Both the position numbers and the translations under genes were made by a program. The notes below the pieces were generated by a model. The model was not told where the DNA came from. It was given only the letters and a program-made list of their open reading frames with translations, and ran no database searches. A stretch of 64,000 nucleotides of DNA from Sneathiella aquimaris (GTDB lineage: Bacteria; Pseudomonadota; Alphaproteobacteria; Sneathiellales; Sneathiellaceae): contig NZ_CP112881.1 in assembly GCF_026409565.1 (NCBI RefSeq), positions 1 through 64,000 on the forward strand, given 5' to 3'. This document shows positions 56,753 to 64,000 of this stretch, in pieces (the stretch's first letter is position 1; each line of letters begins with the position of its first letter).

Positions 56753-57844
56753 ATGAAAAAAGTAATCCTGGGCACAACAGCACTTGTAGCTGCTACAGCC
56801 CTCACAGCAGGTTCTGCTTCTGCTGCTGACAAAATCAAACTCGGCCTCGGTGGCTACCTGCAGACTTCATTCGTTGCTGCCGACTACGACAACGACACAA
56901 ACCAGCTTCCTACTGACATCCGTCACGAAGGCGAAGTTTTCTTCACTGGTTCAACAACTCTGGACAATGGCCTGAAATTCGGCGTCAACATCCAGCTTGA
57001 AGCCCGTGCAACTGGCGACCAGGTTGACGAAACATTCATGTATGTTTCTGGCTCATTCGGCCGCATCAACATCGGTTCTGAAGATTCAGCTGCATACCTG
57101 ATGCACTATTCTTCACCATCACCAGTTCCAGCTTGGGGCCTGTCTTCACCAAATGCTAACGCATCTGGTTTCACAACGCCTTCAACTCTGCCAAACGAAC
57201 TTGGTGACAGTGACAAGATCACTTACTTCACACCACGTTTCTCTGGTTTCCAGTTCGGTGCTTCTTACACTCCTGATGGAGACGAAGAAACTGGTTCATC
57301 TGGCGGCGTAAGCCCATATGCTCCAATTCAGGACGAAGGTGCTGAAGACGAAGCTTACTCAGTAGGCGTAAACTACTCAGCTAAATTCAACACTGTAAGC
57401 GTTCAGGCTTCTTTGGGTTACCAGCTGATCACACGTACAACAACTGATGACACAGACGAAATCGCAGCTGGCTTGACAGTTGGTTTCGGTGGCTTCTCTG
57501 TTGGTGGTGCTTACAAGTACTCTGACAACGATGGTGCAAACGACGACAACGAGCGTCAAGACTGGAACGTAGGTGTTACTTACGGTCAGGGCCCTTGGAA
57601 AATCGGCGTACAGTATGCTGGTGTTGACATCGACGACGACACACCTACAGGCACAAACGCTTTTGGTGCTGCAAACGTTGGTGACGGTACTCTGCACGCT
57701 GTTGTACTCGGCGGTCAGTACGTTCTTGGACCAGGAATCACTGCTTTCGGTGGTATCCAGTTCTGGGATGGTGACGAAGATACAACTGGTTCAGAAGGCG
57801 AAGATGCAACAGTATTCTTCGTAGGTACTTCACTGTCCTTCTAA
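56753..57844 (+). CDS. Outer-membrane porin
   Basis: General porin, 363 residues, beta-barrel. Signal peptide ATALTAGSASA ends before ADKIKLGLGGYLQTSFV, a typical porin first strand. Alternating hydrophobic and charged strands, abundant Gly, Asp and Thr and a terminal Phe (GTSLSF) fit outer-membrane insertion by BamA. Codon use favours T- and C-ending optimal codons (GCT, GGT, TCT, AAC) much more than its neighbours, a sign of very high expression. AGGGGAGAC precedes the ATG. Confidence 0.93.
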   Translation: MKKVILGTTALVAATALTAGSASAADKIKLGLGGYLQTSFVAADYDNDTNQLPTDIRHEGEVFFTGSTTLDNGLKFGVNIQLEARATGDQVDETFMYVSGSFGRINIGSEDSAAYLMHYSSPSPVPAWGLSSPNANASGFTTPSTLPNELGDSDKITYFTPRFSGFQFGASYTPDGDEETGSSGGVSPYAPIQDEGAEDEAYSVGVNYSAKFNTVSVQASLGYQLITRTTTDDTDEIAAGLTVGFGGFSVGGAYKYSDNDGANDDNERQDWNVGVTYGQGPWKIGVQYAGVDIDDDTPTGTNAFGAANVGDGTLHAVVLGGQYVLGPGITAFGGIQFWDGDEDTTGSEGEDATVFFVGTSLSF

Positions 57845-57869
57845 TTTGAAGAACAGATACCAATTAAAG

Positions 57870-57899
57870 AGGGGTGGGCTTCGGTCTGCCCCTTTTTTT
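57870..57899 (+). terminator. Terminator after the porin gene
   Basis: AGGGGTGGGC-TTCG-GTCTGCCCCT stem with TTCG loop and G-T pairs, followed by seven T. It lies 25 bases past the porin stop. Confidence 0.9.
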
Positions 57900-57966
57900 A
57901 TTCTATGATTGATTACCCATCGACGCCCGCTACAATGCCCTGACGTAAATAAGAGGTACTGGCTTA

Positions 57967-58791
57967 ATGGGCGGCATTATTTGGTTGGCATCCTATCCCA
58001 AATCGGGAAATACATGGATGCGGTCCTTTCTTCACAATCTGATTCAAAACCGGACGCAATCCGTTCATATCAATGAACTGGCAAACTTCACTTATGGGGA
58101 TAGTCAGAAATACTGGTATGAAAAGGCCTATGGGAAACCGCTGACAGGTCTTACCCCTGAAGAGGTAATGCGGCTTACCCCCAAGGCACAGGAAGCTATG
58201 GTGCGCTCTAAACCGGAATCCGTTTTTGTCAAAACCCACAATGCCCTGATCAAAAACTGGAATGTACCGTTTATTACCCCTGAACAAACGGCCGGCGCTC
58301 TTTTTATCGTTCGAAATCCTTTGGATGTGGTGATCAGTCTAGCCCATCATTTTGACTTTTCCATCGATGAAGCCATCGACTTTATGAACGACCCCCAGGC
58401 GCAGACCCCGGAAGATGACTATAAACTTCCGCAGATTTATGGCACCTGGACGGATCATTGTAAAAGCTGGGAGAAGTTCAATCCGGACTTCATGCATGTG
58501 GTCCGGTACGAAGATATGCTGTTTAAACCGTCAAAAACCTTTGGCGGCGTCGCAAAATTTCTGCAGATACCCGCGACCAAAAATACATTGAATAAGGCGA
58601 TCAAGCAGTCTTCGTTCAAGGTATTGCAAAAACAGGAACAAAAAGACGGATTTACCGAACGGTCCGATAAGACCGAAAAATTCTTTCGTTCAGGTAAAGC
58701 CGGCCAATGGAAAACAACCCTGACAGATGATCAGGTGAAGCGTATAACCGATGTTCATTCACAAATGATGGCGCAGCACGGCTATCTATAG
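57967..58791 (+). CDS. PAPS-dependent sulfotransferase, copy 1
   Basis: Soluble sulfotransferase-fold protein, 274 residues. The 5'-phosphosulfate loop is YPKSGNTW at 10-17, the catalytic-type His is H91 in VFVKTHNAL, the 3'-phosphate motif is FIVRNPLDVVISLAHHF near 113-129 and the late FFRSGKAGQWK near 240 is the family RxGxxGxWK element. The acceptor is unknown. The next gene is a paralogue with the same motifs. Confidence 0.9.
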   Translation: MGGIIWLASYPKSGNTWMRSFLHNLIQNRTQSVHINELANFTYGDSQKYWYEKAYGKPLTGLTPEEVMRLTPKAQEAMVRSKPESVFVKTHNALIKNWNVPFITPEQTAGALFIVRNPLDVVISLAHHFDFSIDEAIDFMNDPQAQTPEDDYKLPQIYGTWTDHCKSWEKFNPDFMHVVRYEDMLFKPSKTFGGVAKFLQIPATKNTLNKAIKQSSFKVLQKQEQKDGFTERSDKTEKFFRSGKAGQWKTTLTDDQVKRITDVHSQMMAQHGYL

Positions 58792-58799
58792 AGGGTTTA

Positions 58800-59636
58800 A
58801 TGGGCAAAATCGTTTGGCTGGCCTCCTATCCGAAGTCAGGAAACACCTGGGTTCGGATGTTTCTGAACAGCTATTTCAAAGGACAGGAAGAGAAACAGGA
58901 TCTCAACACCCTTGATCTGTCCACTTTTGGCGGTTCCAGTAAAACATCCTACCGCGCGGTGACCAGCAAAAATGTAGATAGCCTGTCAGATGCGGAAATC
59001 ATGGCGCTAACGCCACTGGCGCATTCCCACATTGCTGCTCAAAAGCCGAACGAGGTTTTTGTAAAGACCCATAACCTGCTGTCCACCTATTACGATATTC
59101 CGCTGATTACACCCACTGTTACGGCATCGGGCCTGTATATCATTCGAAATCCACTGGATCTTGTATTGTCCGTTGCTGATCATTTTGGGCTGACAGTGGA
59201 CAAAGCCATCGATTTTATCAGTAATCCCAATGGTAGCACGGCCCCGACCGAGACAATGGTCCGCCAGATATTCTGTTCGTGGACCGAAAATGTGAAAAGC
59301 TGGTCAGAAAATCCGCCTTTTCCTGTTTTTGTCGTTCGGTATGAAGATCTTCATGCAACCCCGATTGATATGTTCAGTGAAATACTGAGTTTTTTAGGCA
59401 CGCAACCGGATGTGAAACAGGTTCAGAAAGCCGCCAAACAATGCTCGTTCAAGGCCTTGCGCCAGATGGAAAAACGGGATGGGTTTACCGAAAAATCCCA
59501 GCATAGCAAAAGCTTTTTCCGGGTTGGGAAAACCGGTCAGTGGAAATCCAAGCTGACGGAGACCCAAATCGAACGGATTATTCGGCCCAATTATGCCCAG
59601 ATGAAACGGTTCGGATATCTACCGGACGGATATTAA
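58800..59636 (+). CDS. PAPS-dependent sulfotransferase, copy 2
   Basis: Paralogue of the preceding gene, 278 residues, starting eight bases after it. YPKSGNTWVRMFLNSYF, VFVKTHNLLSTYYDIP, YIIRNPLDLVLSVADHF and FFRVGKTGQWKSKLT are all conserved, so it is probably active. The middle differs (loop 30-75), suggesting another acceptor. PAPS-making genes (cysDNC) are not in the window. Tandem duplication then divergence is likely. Confidence 0.9.
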   Translation: MGKIVWLASYPKSGNTWVRMFLNSYFKGQEEKQDLNTLDLSTFGGSSKTSYRAVTSKNVDSLSDAEIMALTPLAHSHIAAQKPNEVFVKTHNLLSTYYDIPLITPTVTASGLYIIRNPLDLVLSVADHFGLTVDKAIDFISNPNGSTAPTETMVRQIFCSWTENVKSWSENPPFPVFVVRYEDLHATPIDMFSEILSFLGTQPDVKQVQKAAKQCSFKALRQMEKRDGFTEKSQHSKSFFRVGKTGQWKSKLTETQIERIIRPNYAQMKRFGYLPDGY

Positions 59637-59645
59637 TGGCAGGCC

Positions 59646-60203
59646 TTACAGATATCTGTTTTCCAGCTCACTGATTGCCCCATATCCTGAATATCCCAGA
59701 CCTTTTAAAAACTGCCCCTTTTGATTTGTAACGCCACCAAGTCCGAAAACAGGCATGGTTAGCTTTTGACGGGCGCTGCAAAGAGAATAGGGACTATATG
59801 TCCGATCGCCCGGATGGCTTTTGGTTGGAAAAAGAGGGGATAAGAAAGCTCCATCCGCCCCATTTCGCTGCGCTTGAAGGACCTGCCGGACAGAATGGCA
59901 GGCAACACTGAAATACAGATCCGGATATTGATGTTTCAATAGGGGTAATCGCTGCATCATATATTCCGGTAAATGACACCCAAAGGCCCCGATCTTTTTA
60001 GATAACTCCGGATTTTGCGCGATAATCAGCTTTAATGTCCTTTTTTTGCACAAAATAGACAGTTTATGCGCTAAGGATGTCCGATTACCCGTCTGGTAGT
60101 GGCGAAAGATAATTCCCGTATTGGCGGGAAGTTTTTCTGCCATTTTGACGGGATCGGTCCCGCGTTGGTCATCGGTAAAGTAAAAGAGTTTGGGGTCTGT
60201 CAT
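59646..60203 (-). CDS. ThiE/TenI-like protein, altered active site
   Basis: Protein of 185 residues with a thiamine-phosphate-synthase-like TIM barrel: FYFTDDQR at the start, AFGCHLPE near 92, SVACHS near 118, NGADGAFLSPLFPTKSHPG near 132 and GLGGVTNQ. The NDR motif and GXHLGQ-type residues of true ThiE are replaced, so catalysis of thiamine phosphate formation is doubtful. No other thiamine gene is nearby. It could be a TenI-type or divergent ThiE. Confidence 0.8.
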   Translation of the reverse strand: MTDPKLFYFTDDQRGTDPVKMAEKLPANTGIIFRHYQTGNRTSLAHKLSILCKKRTLKLIIAQNPELSKKIGAFGCHLPEYMMQRLPLLKHQYPDLYFSVACHSVRQVLQAQRNGADGAFLSPLFPTKSHPGDRTYSPYSLCSARQKLTMPVFGLGGVTNQKGQFLKGLGYSGYGAISELENRYL

Positions 60204-60304
60204 GGTTACAGGCTATCATTGTCACGGAAGAGGCTTAAAGGTTTTTTTTAAACGCAGCCTCTGCTATTTGCTATGGAAACAGGTCCGCAATCGGAATTGA
60301 GTGA

Positions 60305-60976
60305 ATGATGAGTGAAGTTTCTGAAAATCTGGCATCCTTAAAAAAGAAAATCGCCAAAATTGCCGTTAAATGGCAGCGTAATCCTGAGGATGTGGCCCTA
60401 ATCGCCGTTTCCAAAAAACAGCCTGATGAGCGTGTACGCGATGCGTTAGAGGCGGGTCACCGGGAGTTTGGGGAAAACAGGGTTCAGGAAGCACAAGGCA
60501 AATGGCCTGGTTTCAAGTCAGAATTTCCAGACATAAAACTTCATCTTATTGGTCCTTTGCAAACCAACAAAGCAAAGGAAGCCGTTGCACTGTTTGATAT
60601 TATTCAGTCGGTTGACCGCCCAAAACTTGCGAAAATACTGGCAGCAGAGATAAAAGCGGCGAAAAAGGATCTGCCTGTTTATATCCAGGTGAATATTGGG
60701 GAAGAGGAGCAAAAGTCCGGTATTCCGATTGATGAGGCGGATGCGTTCATTCAGGAATGCCGGGAAATCCATGGTTTGACGGTGGAAGGGCTTATGTGTA
60801 TTCCGCCCAATGTAGAACAGGTTGCCCCGTATTTCGCACTGCTTGGCAAAATCGCCGCCCGGAATGGCCTCAGAAAATTAAGTATGGGCATGAGCGGCGA
60901 TTTTGAAACAGCTGTTCAGTTTGGAGCAACATCGGTCAGAGTGGGGACCGGTGTTTTTGGCACCCGTACGTCCTAG
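60305..60976 (+). CDS. YggS/PLPBP family PLP-binding protein
   Basis: PLP homeostasis protein, 223 residues. PLP-lysine is in IAVSKKQPDERVRDA near 31-37, with FGENRVQEAQGKW near 58, LHLIGPLQTNKAKEAV near 80 and MGMSGDFETAVQFGATSVRVG near 197. No racemase activity is expected. Two ATG codons are adjacent at the start. It converges with the MATE gene, sharing four bases at the ends. Confidence 0.93.
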   Translation: MMSEVSENLASLKKKIAKIAVKWQRNPEDVALIAVSKKQPDERVRDALEAGHREFGENRVQEAQGKWPGFKSEFPDIKLHLIGPLQTNKAKEAVALFDIIQSVDRPKLAKILAAEIKAAKKDLPVYIQVNIGEEEQKSGIPIDEADAFIQECREIHGLTVEGLMCIPPNVEQVAPYFALLGKIAARNGLRKLSMGMSGDFETAVQFGATSVRVGTGVFGTRTS

Positions 60977-62379
60977 TCTGCGGATGCATTGGCGGCGCGG
61001 GTTTCCAAAAAGGCTTTTCCGCGCTTCCCTTTGCTGAAAACCTGCCATAATACAAGAGCCGACAAAGAGAACGCGGCAACTTCAGTCACCACCCCGGCAT
61101 ACCAGATCCCCATTTCGCCGATCAAGGTTGGCAGAAACAGAATAAACGGAATTCCGAAGACATAAATTTTGGTAAGACCCAAAATCCCGGCGCGTTTGGC
61201 ATCCCCAATTGACTGGAAGAAACTCGGCAACATCAGCAGGGGGCCAAAGAGCAAATACAGAAGGATTTGCGGTGGCAGAATGCGTGCTGTTTCCGCAATC
61301 ACACGGGGATCATCAACAAAGATCGAACTGATCGGCCCGGCAAGGGTAATGAAAATAACCTGCAGGGCGGCACAATAAAGAAGCGAAGTGACAATGGTGA
61401 TTTTGAGGCTGTTGACCACGCGATCCCAGTTTCTGGCTCCAAAATTGTTCCCTATAATCGCCTGTTGCGCAAGGGTTAGACCCAGTAGCGGCATATATCC
61501 GAAGGTTAAGAGCCGGGTTACAATACCATAAGCGGCAACGGTGGTTTCGTAAGTATCAGCATTCCAGATCTGAATCTGATAGATGATGCTGGCTGACATT
61601 GCCGAAACACCGATATAGGACAGGCTCGTTGGGGCACCCAAGGCGATATAGTCAAACCAATGGCGAAAAAGATCTGTAAATCGGCTTAGTTTGAACCGTA
61701 AAACCCCCTCGTTGGAATACATGTAGCCAAGGGCAATAACGCTGGCGGCGGTCTGGGCGAGGGCCGTGCCGTAGGCAGAACCGGCAACCCCCATATTAAA
61801 TTCAACGATGAGCAGGTAATTAAAGAACATGTTGAAAAGAACGGACAGAACCGTAATGAGCGTCATTAATCCCAGTTTTCCCTGACAGCGAAAGCTGTCG
61901 GACAGCATGGCGATCAGGAAGAAGACCGGGGACAGGAAAATTGTAAGTGAAATATAAAGATCCCCCATCCCGGCAAGCGATGGCGATCCGTTGGCAATCG
62001 CTACAATCAGGTCTGATCCAAAAAGTTCATACAAAACCATCAGAAAGGCACAAACAAACGTAGATAAGATAAGCGCGCTGCTCATCGCATGGGCCCCGCG
62101 GTCATATTCGCCTGCGCCCAGCATCCGCGCAAGGACACTGGAAAAACCGGATGAAACCAGTGTCCCCAGTGCAATAACAATCATGTATAATGGAAACACC
62201 ATAGTGACAGCTGAGAGGGCCTCTGCGCCAACAAACCGTCCTACGAACCAGCCATCGACCACCGTATAAAGGCCGTTGGTAAACATAATCAGGATGATCG
62301 GTAGCGCCGTTTTGACAAAAAGCTTTGCCAACGGGGTGCTGAGATACATGTTTTCCGCGAATTCTGGATTTTTTTGCAT
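60973..62379 (-). CDS. MATE family efflux transporter
   Basis: Inner-membrane MATE exporter, 468 residues, about 12 membrane segments. The pattern of PIILIMFTNGLYTVVDGWFVGRFVGAEALSAVTMVFPLY in the first helices (read in parts) fits DinF/NorM-like members; substrate unknown. A frame reaches to 62619 but the ATG at 62379 has a purine-rich site and the real N-terminus MQKNPEFAEN. It is divergent from a TetR gene with an operator palindrome between. Confidence 0.9.
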   Translation of the reverse strand: MQKNPEFAENMYLSTPLAKLFVKTALPIILIMFTNGLYTVVDGWFVGRFVGAEALSAVTMVFPLYMIVIALGTLVSSGFSSVLARMLGAGEYDRGAHAMSSALILSTFVCAFLMVLYELFGSDLIVAIANGSPSLAGMGDLYISLTIFLSPVFFLIAMLSDSFRCQGKLGLMTLITVLSVLFNMFFNYLLIVEFNMGVAGSAYGTALAQTAASVIALGYMYSNEGVLRFKLSRFTDLFRHWFDYIALGAPTSLSYIGVSAMSASIIYQIQIWNADTYETTVAAYGIVTRLLTFGYMPLLGLTLAQQAIIGNNFGARNWDRVVNSLKITIVTSLLYCAALQVIFITLAGPISSIFVDDPRVIAETARILPPQILLYLLFGPLLMLPSFFQSIGDAKRAGILGLTKIYVFGIPFILFLPTLIGEMGIWYAGVVTEVAAFSLSALVLWQVFSKGKRGKAFLETRAANASAD

Positions 62380-62452
62380 GGCGCTCTCTTGTCTCTTTCG
62401 ACTGCTGCGAATACTCTTGTACAGAAGAACAATTATTGGTATTGATGATTTA

Positions 62453-62478
62453 TTGACACAGTCAATTGACGTTGTCAA
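62453..62478. promoter_or_regulatory. Palindromic operator between MATE and TetR genes
   Basis: A 26-base near-palindrome: TTGACA, two bases, GTCAATTGAC, two bases, TGTCAA. Only the two base pairs between arms and core break the symmetry. It lies 24 bases before the tetR start and about 74 before the MATE start, so a TetR dimer here would control both. Confidence 0.78.
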
Positions 62479-62501
62479 TTTAAAAATTGAAGGTATATTT
62501 T

Positions 62502-63125
62502 TTGGCCAGAACACTAACAGAAGAACAAATTGCGGCAAAACGTAAGGAATTAATCCAGGTCGCTGTTCGCATCCTGGAAGAAGAAGGCTTTCAGGCGCTG
62601 ACACTGCGTCGCTTGGCAACAGAGGCCGGGATCAGCCGGACAACCCCATATCTGTATTTCGAAGATAAGGCCGATCTTCTGCAGAAAATATGTGTGGAAA
62701 CCTATCGATACTTATACGACCAGTGTAAAGCGGCGATGGATCAGGAAAGCGAGATTCTTGATAAGCTGACGGTTATGGGTCGGACCTATATGAAATTTGG
62801 AGAGGAAAAACCAACTCTCTATCGCCTTTCATTCGCGCCTGAGAATCCAAAGGATTATGTCGCCCCGGAAGTATTGGAGGCGGCAGAACGGTTTAGAATG
62901 ATGGCTTACCAACCCATGGAAGAGGCCTTTAATCAGGGACTGTTTCTTATTCCGCCAGAACGATTAAATCCGGTTCTTTGGGTTTGTATGCATGGTTTGC
63001 TGTCGATGAGATGGGCGGGCCATTTATCAGAAGAGGGTGCTTATGATCGTGTTAAGGAAGATATGGAAAATATCCTGGCCATCGGATTTTTAAACAAAGA
63101 CGCATTACCGCCTAAGGAAGCGTGA
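62502..63125 (+). CDS. TetR-family transcription regulator
   Basis: Regulator of 207 residues. The TetR helix-turn-helix spans about 12-60 with LTLRRLATEAGISRTTPYLYF followed by DKADLLQKI. The C-terminal ligand domain is helical and unassigned. The TTG at 62502 gives MARTLTEEQI and has AAGG eight bases upstream; another TTG at 62487 is less likely. It probably represses the divergent MATE exporter and itself through the palindrome at 62453-62478. Confidence 0.9.
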   Translation: MARTLTEEQIAAKRKELIQVAVRILEEEGFQALTLRRLATEAGISRTTPYLYFEDKADLLQKICVETYRYLYDQCKAAMDQESEILDKLTVMGRTYMKFGEEKPTLYRLSFAPENPKDYVAPEVLEAAERFRMMAYQPMEEAFNQGLFLIPPERLNPVLWVCMHGLLSMRWAGHLSEEGAYDRVKEDMENILAIGFLNKDALPPKEA

Positions 63126-63624
63126 TTTCCAAACAGGTTTCGGTGGATATCCGGCCTAACAAAGATTGCAAATGGTCTAAACGCAGTGCAACGCAACCTT
63201 CTGTCCCTGAATAATCTTCCTTTGCCACATGCATGAAGATGCAACTGCCCTTTCCCGGTATGGGTGGGTTGTCGTTATGTCCAAGCACAACAATCAGATC
63301 ATATAAATGATCTTCCCGCATCAGGCATTCGTGACGGTCTTCAAAGGGCAGTGTAATCTTTTGATTATAGGCTGCGGACGAAGGGTCGTCACACCATCCG
63401 TCTTTTTCTGAAATTTCAAAAACGGGTACAGATGTGCGGGGTCGATCGATCCTGTCAGCCCTGAAATACACAGCACGGATAGGAAAGACGCCGGCAGGAG
63501 ATGCATGATCCCCTTCTTTCTTATCGGCTGTGACCCCTGATTTCCCGACAGCACAGGGCCAGGACTGCCCGTCAAACGAGAGTGTCCCAAAGGGAATTTT
63601 ATTTTGTTTGACCCGAATATTCAT
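63112..63624 (-). CDS. YkuD L,D-transpeptidase-family protein
   Basis: Protein of 170 residues with a C-terminal YkuD catalytic region: H132 in CIFMHVAKEDY and C144 in GTEGCVALRLD, the His...xGC arrangement of COG3786-type members. HASPAGVFPIRAVYFR near 40 is the usual first strand. No signal peptide is obvious, so secretion is unclear. It may act on peptidoglycan cross-links. The stop overlaps the TetR gene end by 14 bases. Confidence 0.88.
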   Translation of the reverse strand: MNIRVKQNKIPFGTLSFDGQSWPCAVGKSGVTADKKEGDHASPAGVFPIRAVYFRADRIDRPRTSVPVFEISEKDGWCDDPSSAAYNQKITLPFEDRHECLMREDHLYDLIVVLGHNDNPPIPGKGSCIFMHVAKEDYSGTEGCVALRLDHLQSLLGRISTETCLEITLP

Positions 63625-63668
63625 TGGGATACTGTAGAACGCCTTGCGACATCTCCAAAGAGAATTTC

Positions 63669-64000
63669 ATGATAAATAAAGCACAAACCCTTGATTATGT
63701 GGCGTTGGGAGCCCTCGCCCTTATGTGGAGCTCCAGCTTTCTATTTATCAAGATTGCTGTTCAAACCCTAAGCCCGCTAACCGTGTCCTCGGGTCGGATG
63801 CTGACAGCAGCGTTGTTTTTATATGTGATCATGAAAATCAGGGGGGTATCCCTGCCTACGGATCGACAAAGCTGGACCTTTTTTGCCTTGATCGGTGTGA
63901 TCGGAAACGCGGTTCCTTTTTACCTGATCAGTTGGGCCGAGTTGGAGGTCGACAGTTCTGTTGCTGCCATTTTAATCGGATCGGTGCCGCTTTCCAGTTT
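63669..64000 (+). CDS. EamA/DMT family transporter, cut by window end
   Basis: Only the first 110 codons are present; the frame is still open at the window end. The product has hydrophobic segments and typical DMT features ALMWSSSFLFIKIAVQTL near 17 and GRMLTAALFLYVI. AAAGAGAA precedes the ATG. The substrate is unknown. It is divergent from the YkuD gene. Confidence 0.85.
   Translation, partial: MINKAQTLDYVALGALALMWSSSFLFIKIAVQTLSPLTVSSGRMLTAALFLYVIMKIRGVSLPTDRQSWTFFALIGVIGNAVPFYLISWAELEVDSSVAAILIGSVPLSS

Noticed and set aside
62380-62619. N-terminal extension of the MATE transporter frame
   Set aside because: The extra 80 codons run through the divergent promoter and into the start of the TetR gene, and do not resemble MATE proteins.

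Overview
The window is a chromosomal core region of an alphaproteobacterium. Marker gene order supports this: dnaA-dnaN-recF-gyrB, pyruvate dikinase regulator-maf-aroE-coaE-dnaQ facing hemE-hemH-hemJ-rho, mnmE-mnmG-rsmG-parA-parB, and leuS-lptE-holA. RegB/RegA, TimA, MmcB and an intracellular PHB depolymerase fit the same class. The order and moderate GC suggest a Rhodospirillales/Sneathiella-like lineage, but I cannot name a genus. I saw no rRNA, tRNA, CRISPR array, insertion sequence or prophage.

Layout. 0.1-6.7 kb: replication genes dnaA, dnaN, recF, gyrB. 6.7-14.9 kb: a zinc-binding GFA protein, a small secreted protein, a class A penicillin-binding protein, a Bcr/CflA-type exporter, a YgjP-like protease, a YcgN protein, PHB depolymerase, an ankyrin protein and a SYLF protein. 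15.1-18.9 kb: an MBL-fold hydrolase, the redox two-component pair regB-regA and a solitary DNA methyltransferase 1 bp behind regA. 18.9-25.3 kb: a VPLPA-CTERM surface protein, then a glycosyltransferase and the LPS heptose genes gmhA-hldE-hldD. 25.3-31.7 kb: a minus-strand run timA-mltA-lutA-lutB-lutC-smr-xre-mmcB. 31.8-36.6 kb: fxsA, secB, then the leftward set dikinase regulator-maf-aroE-coaE-dnaQ.

The gap at 36563-36962 is very probably the chromosomal origin. It is rich in DnaA boxes, abuts hemE, and divides leftward from rightward genes. Four parS-type palindromes lie on its right side (42.5-49.5 kb), one between mnmE and mnmG, two inside rsmG and one inside a quinone oxidoreductase gene. 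ParA and ParB are encoded just beyond, so the window holds the initiator, origin, centromere and partition proteins together.

Between rho and mnmE sits a less conserved block: an AbrB/Doc-type toxin-antitoxin pair, quinone oxidoreductase, ogt, a DUF255 thioredoxin-like protein and a DUF6489 protein. The Doc-like protein has lost most of its catalytic Fic motif, and the pair is flanked by two near-identical 20-bp elements. This is the least ordinary item in the window. From 51.6 to 64 kb come holA-lptE-leuS, a DUF3576 lipoprotein, a highly expressed type of porin, two tandem sulfotransferases, a ThiE/TenI-like protein, a YggS-family protein, a TetR/MATE divergent pair with a clear operator palindrome, a YkuD protein and a DMT exporter cut by the window end.
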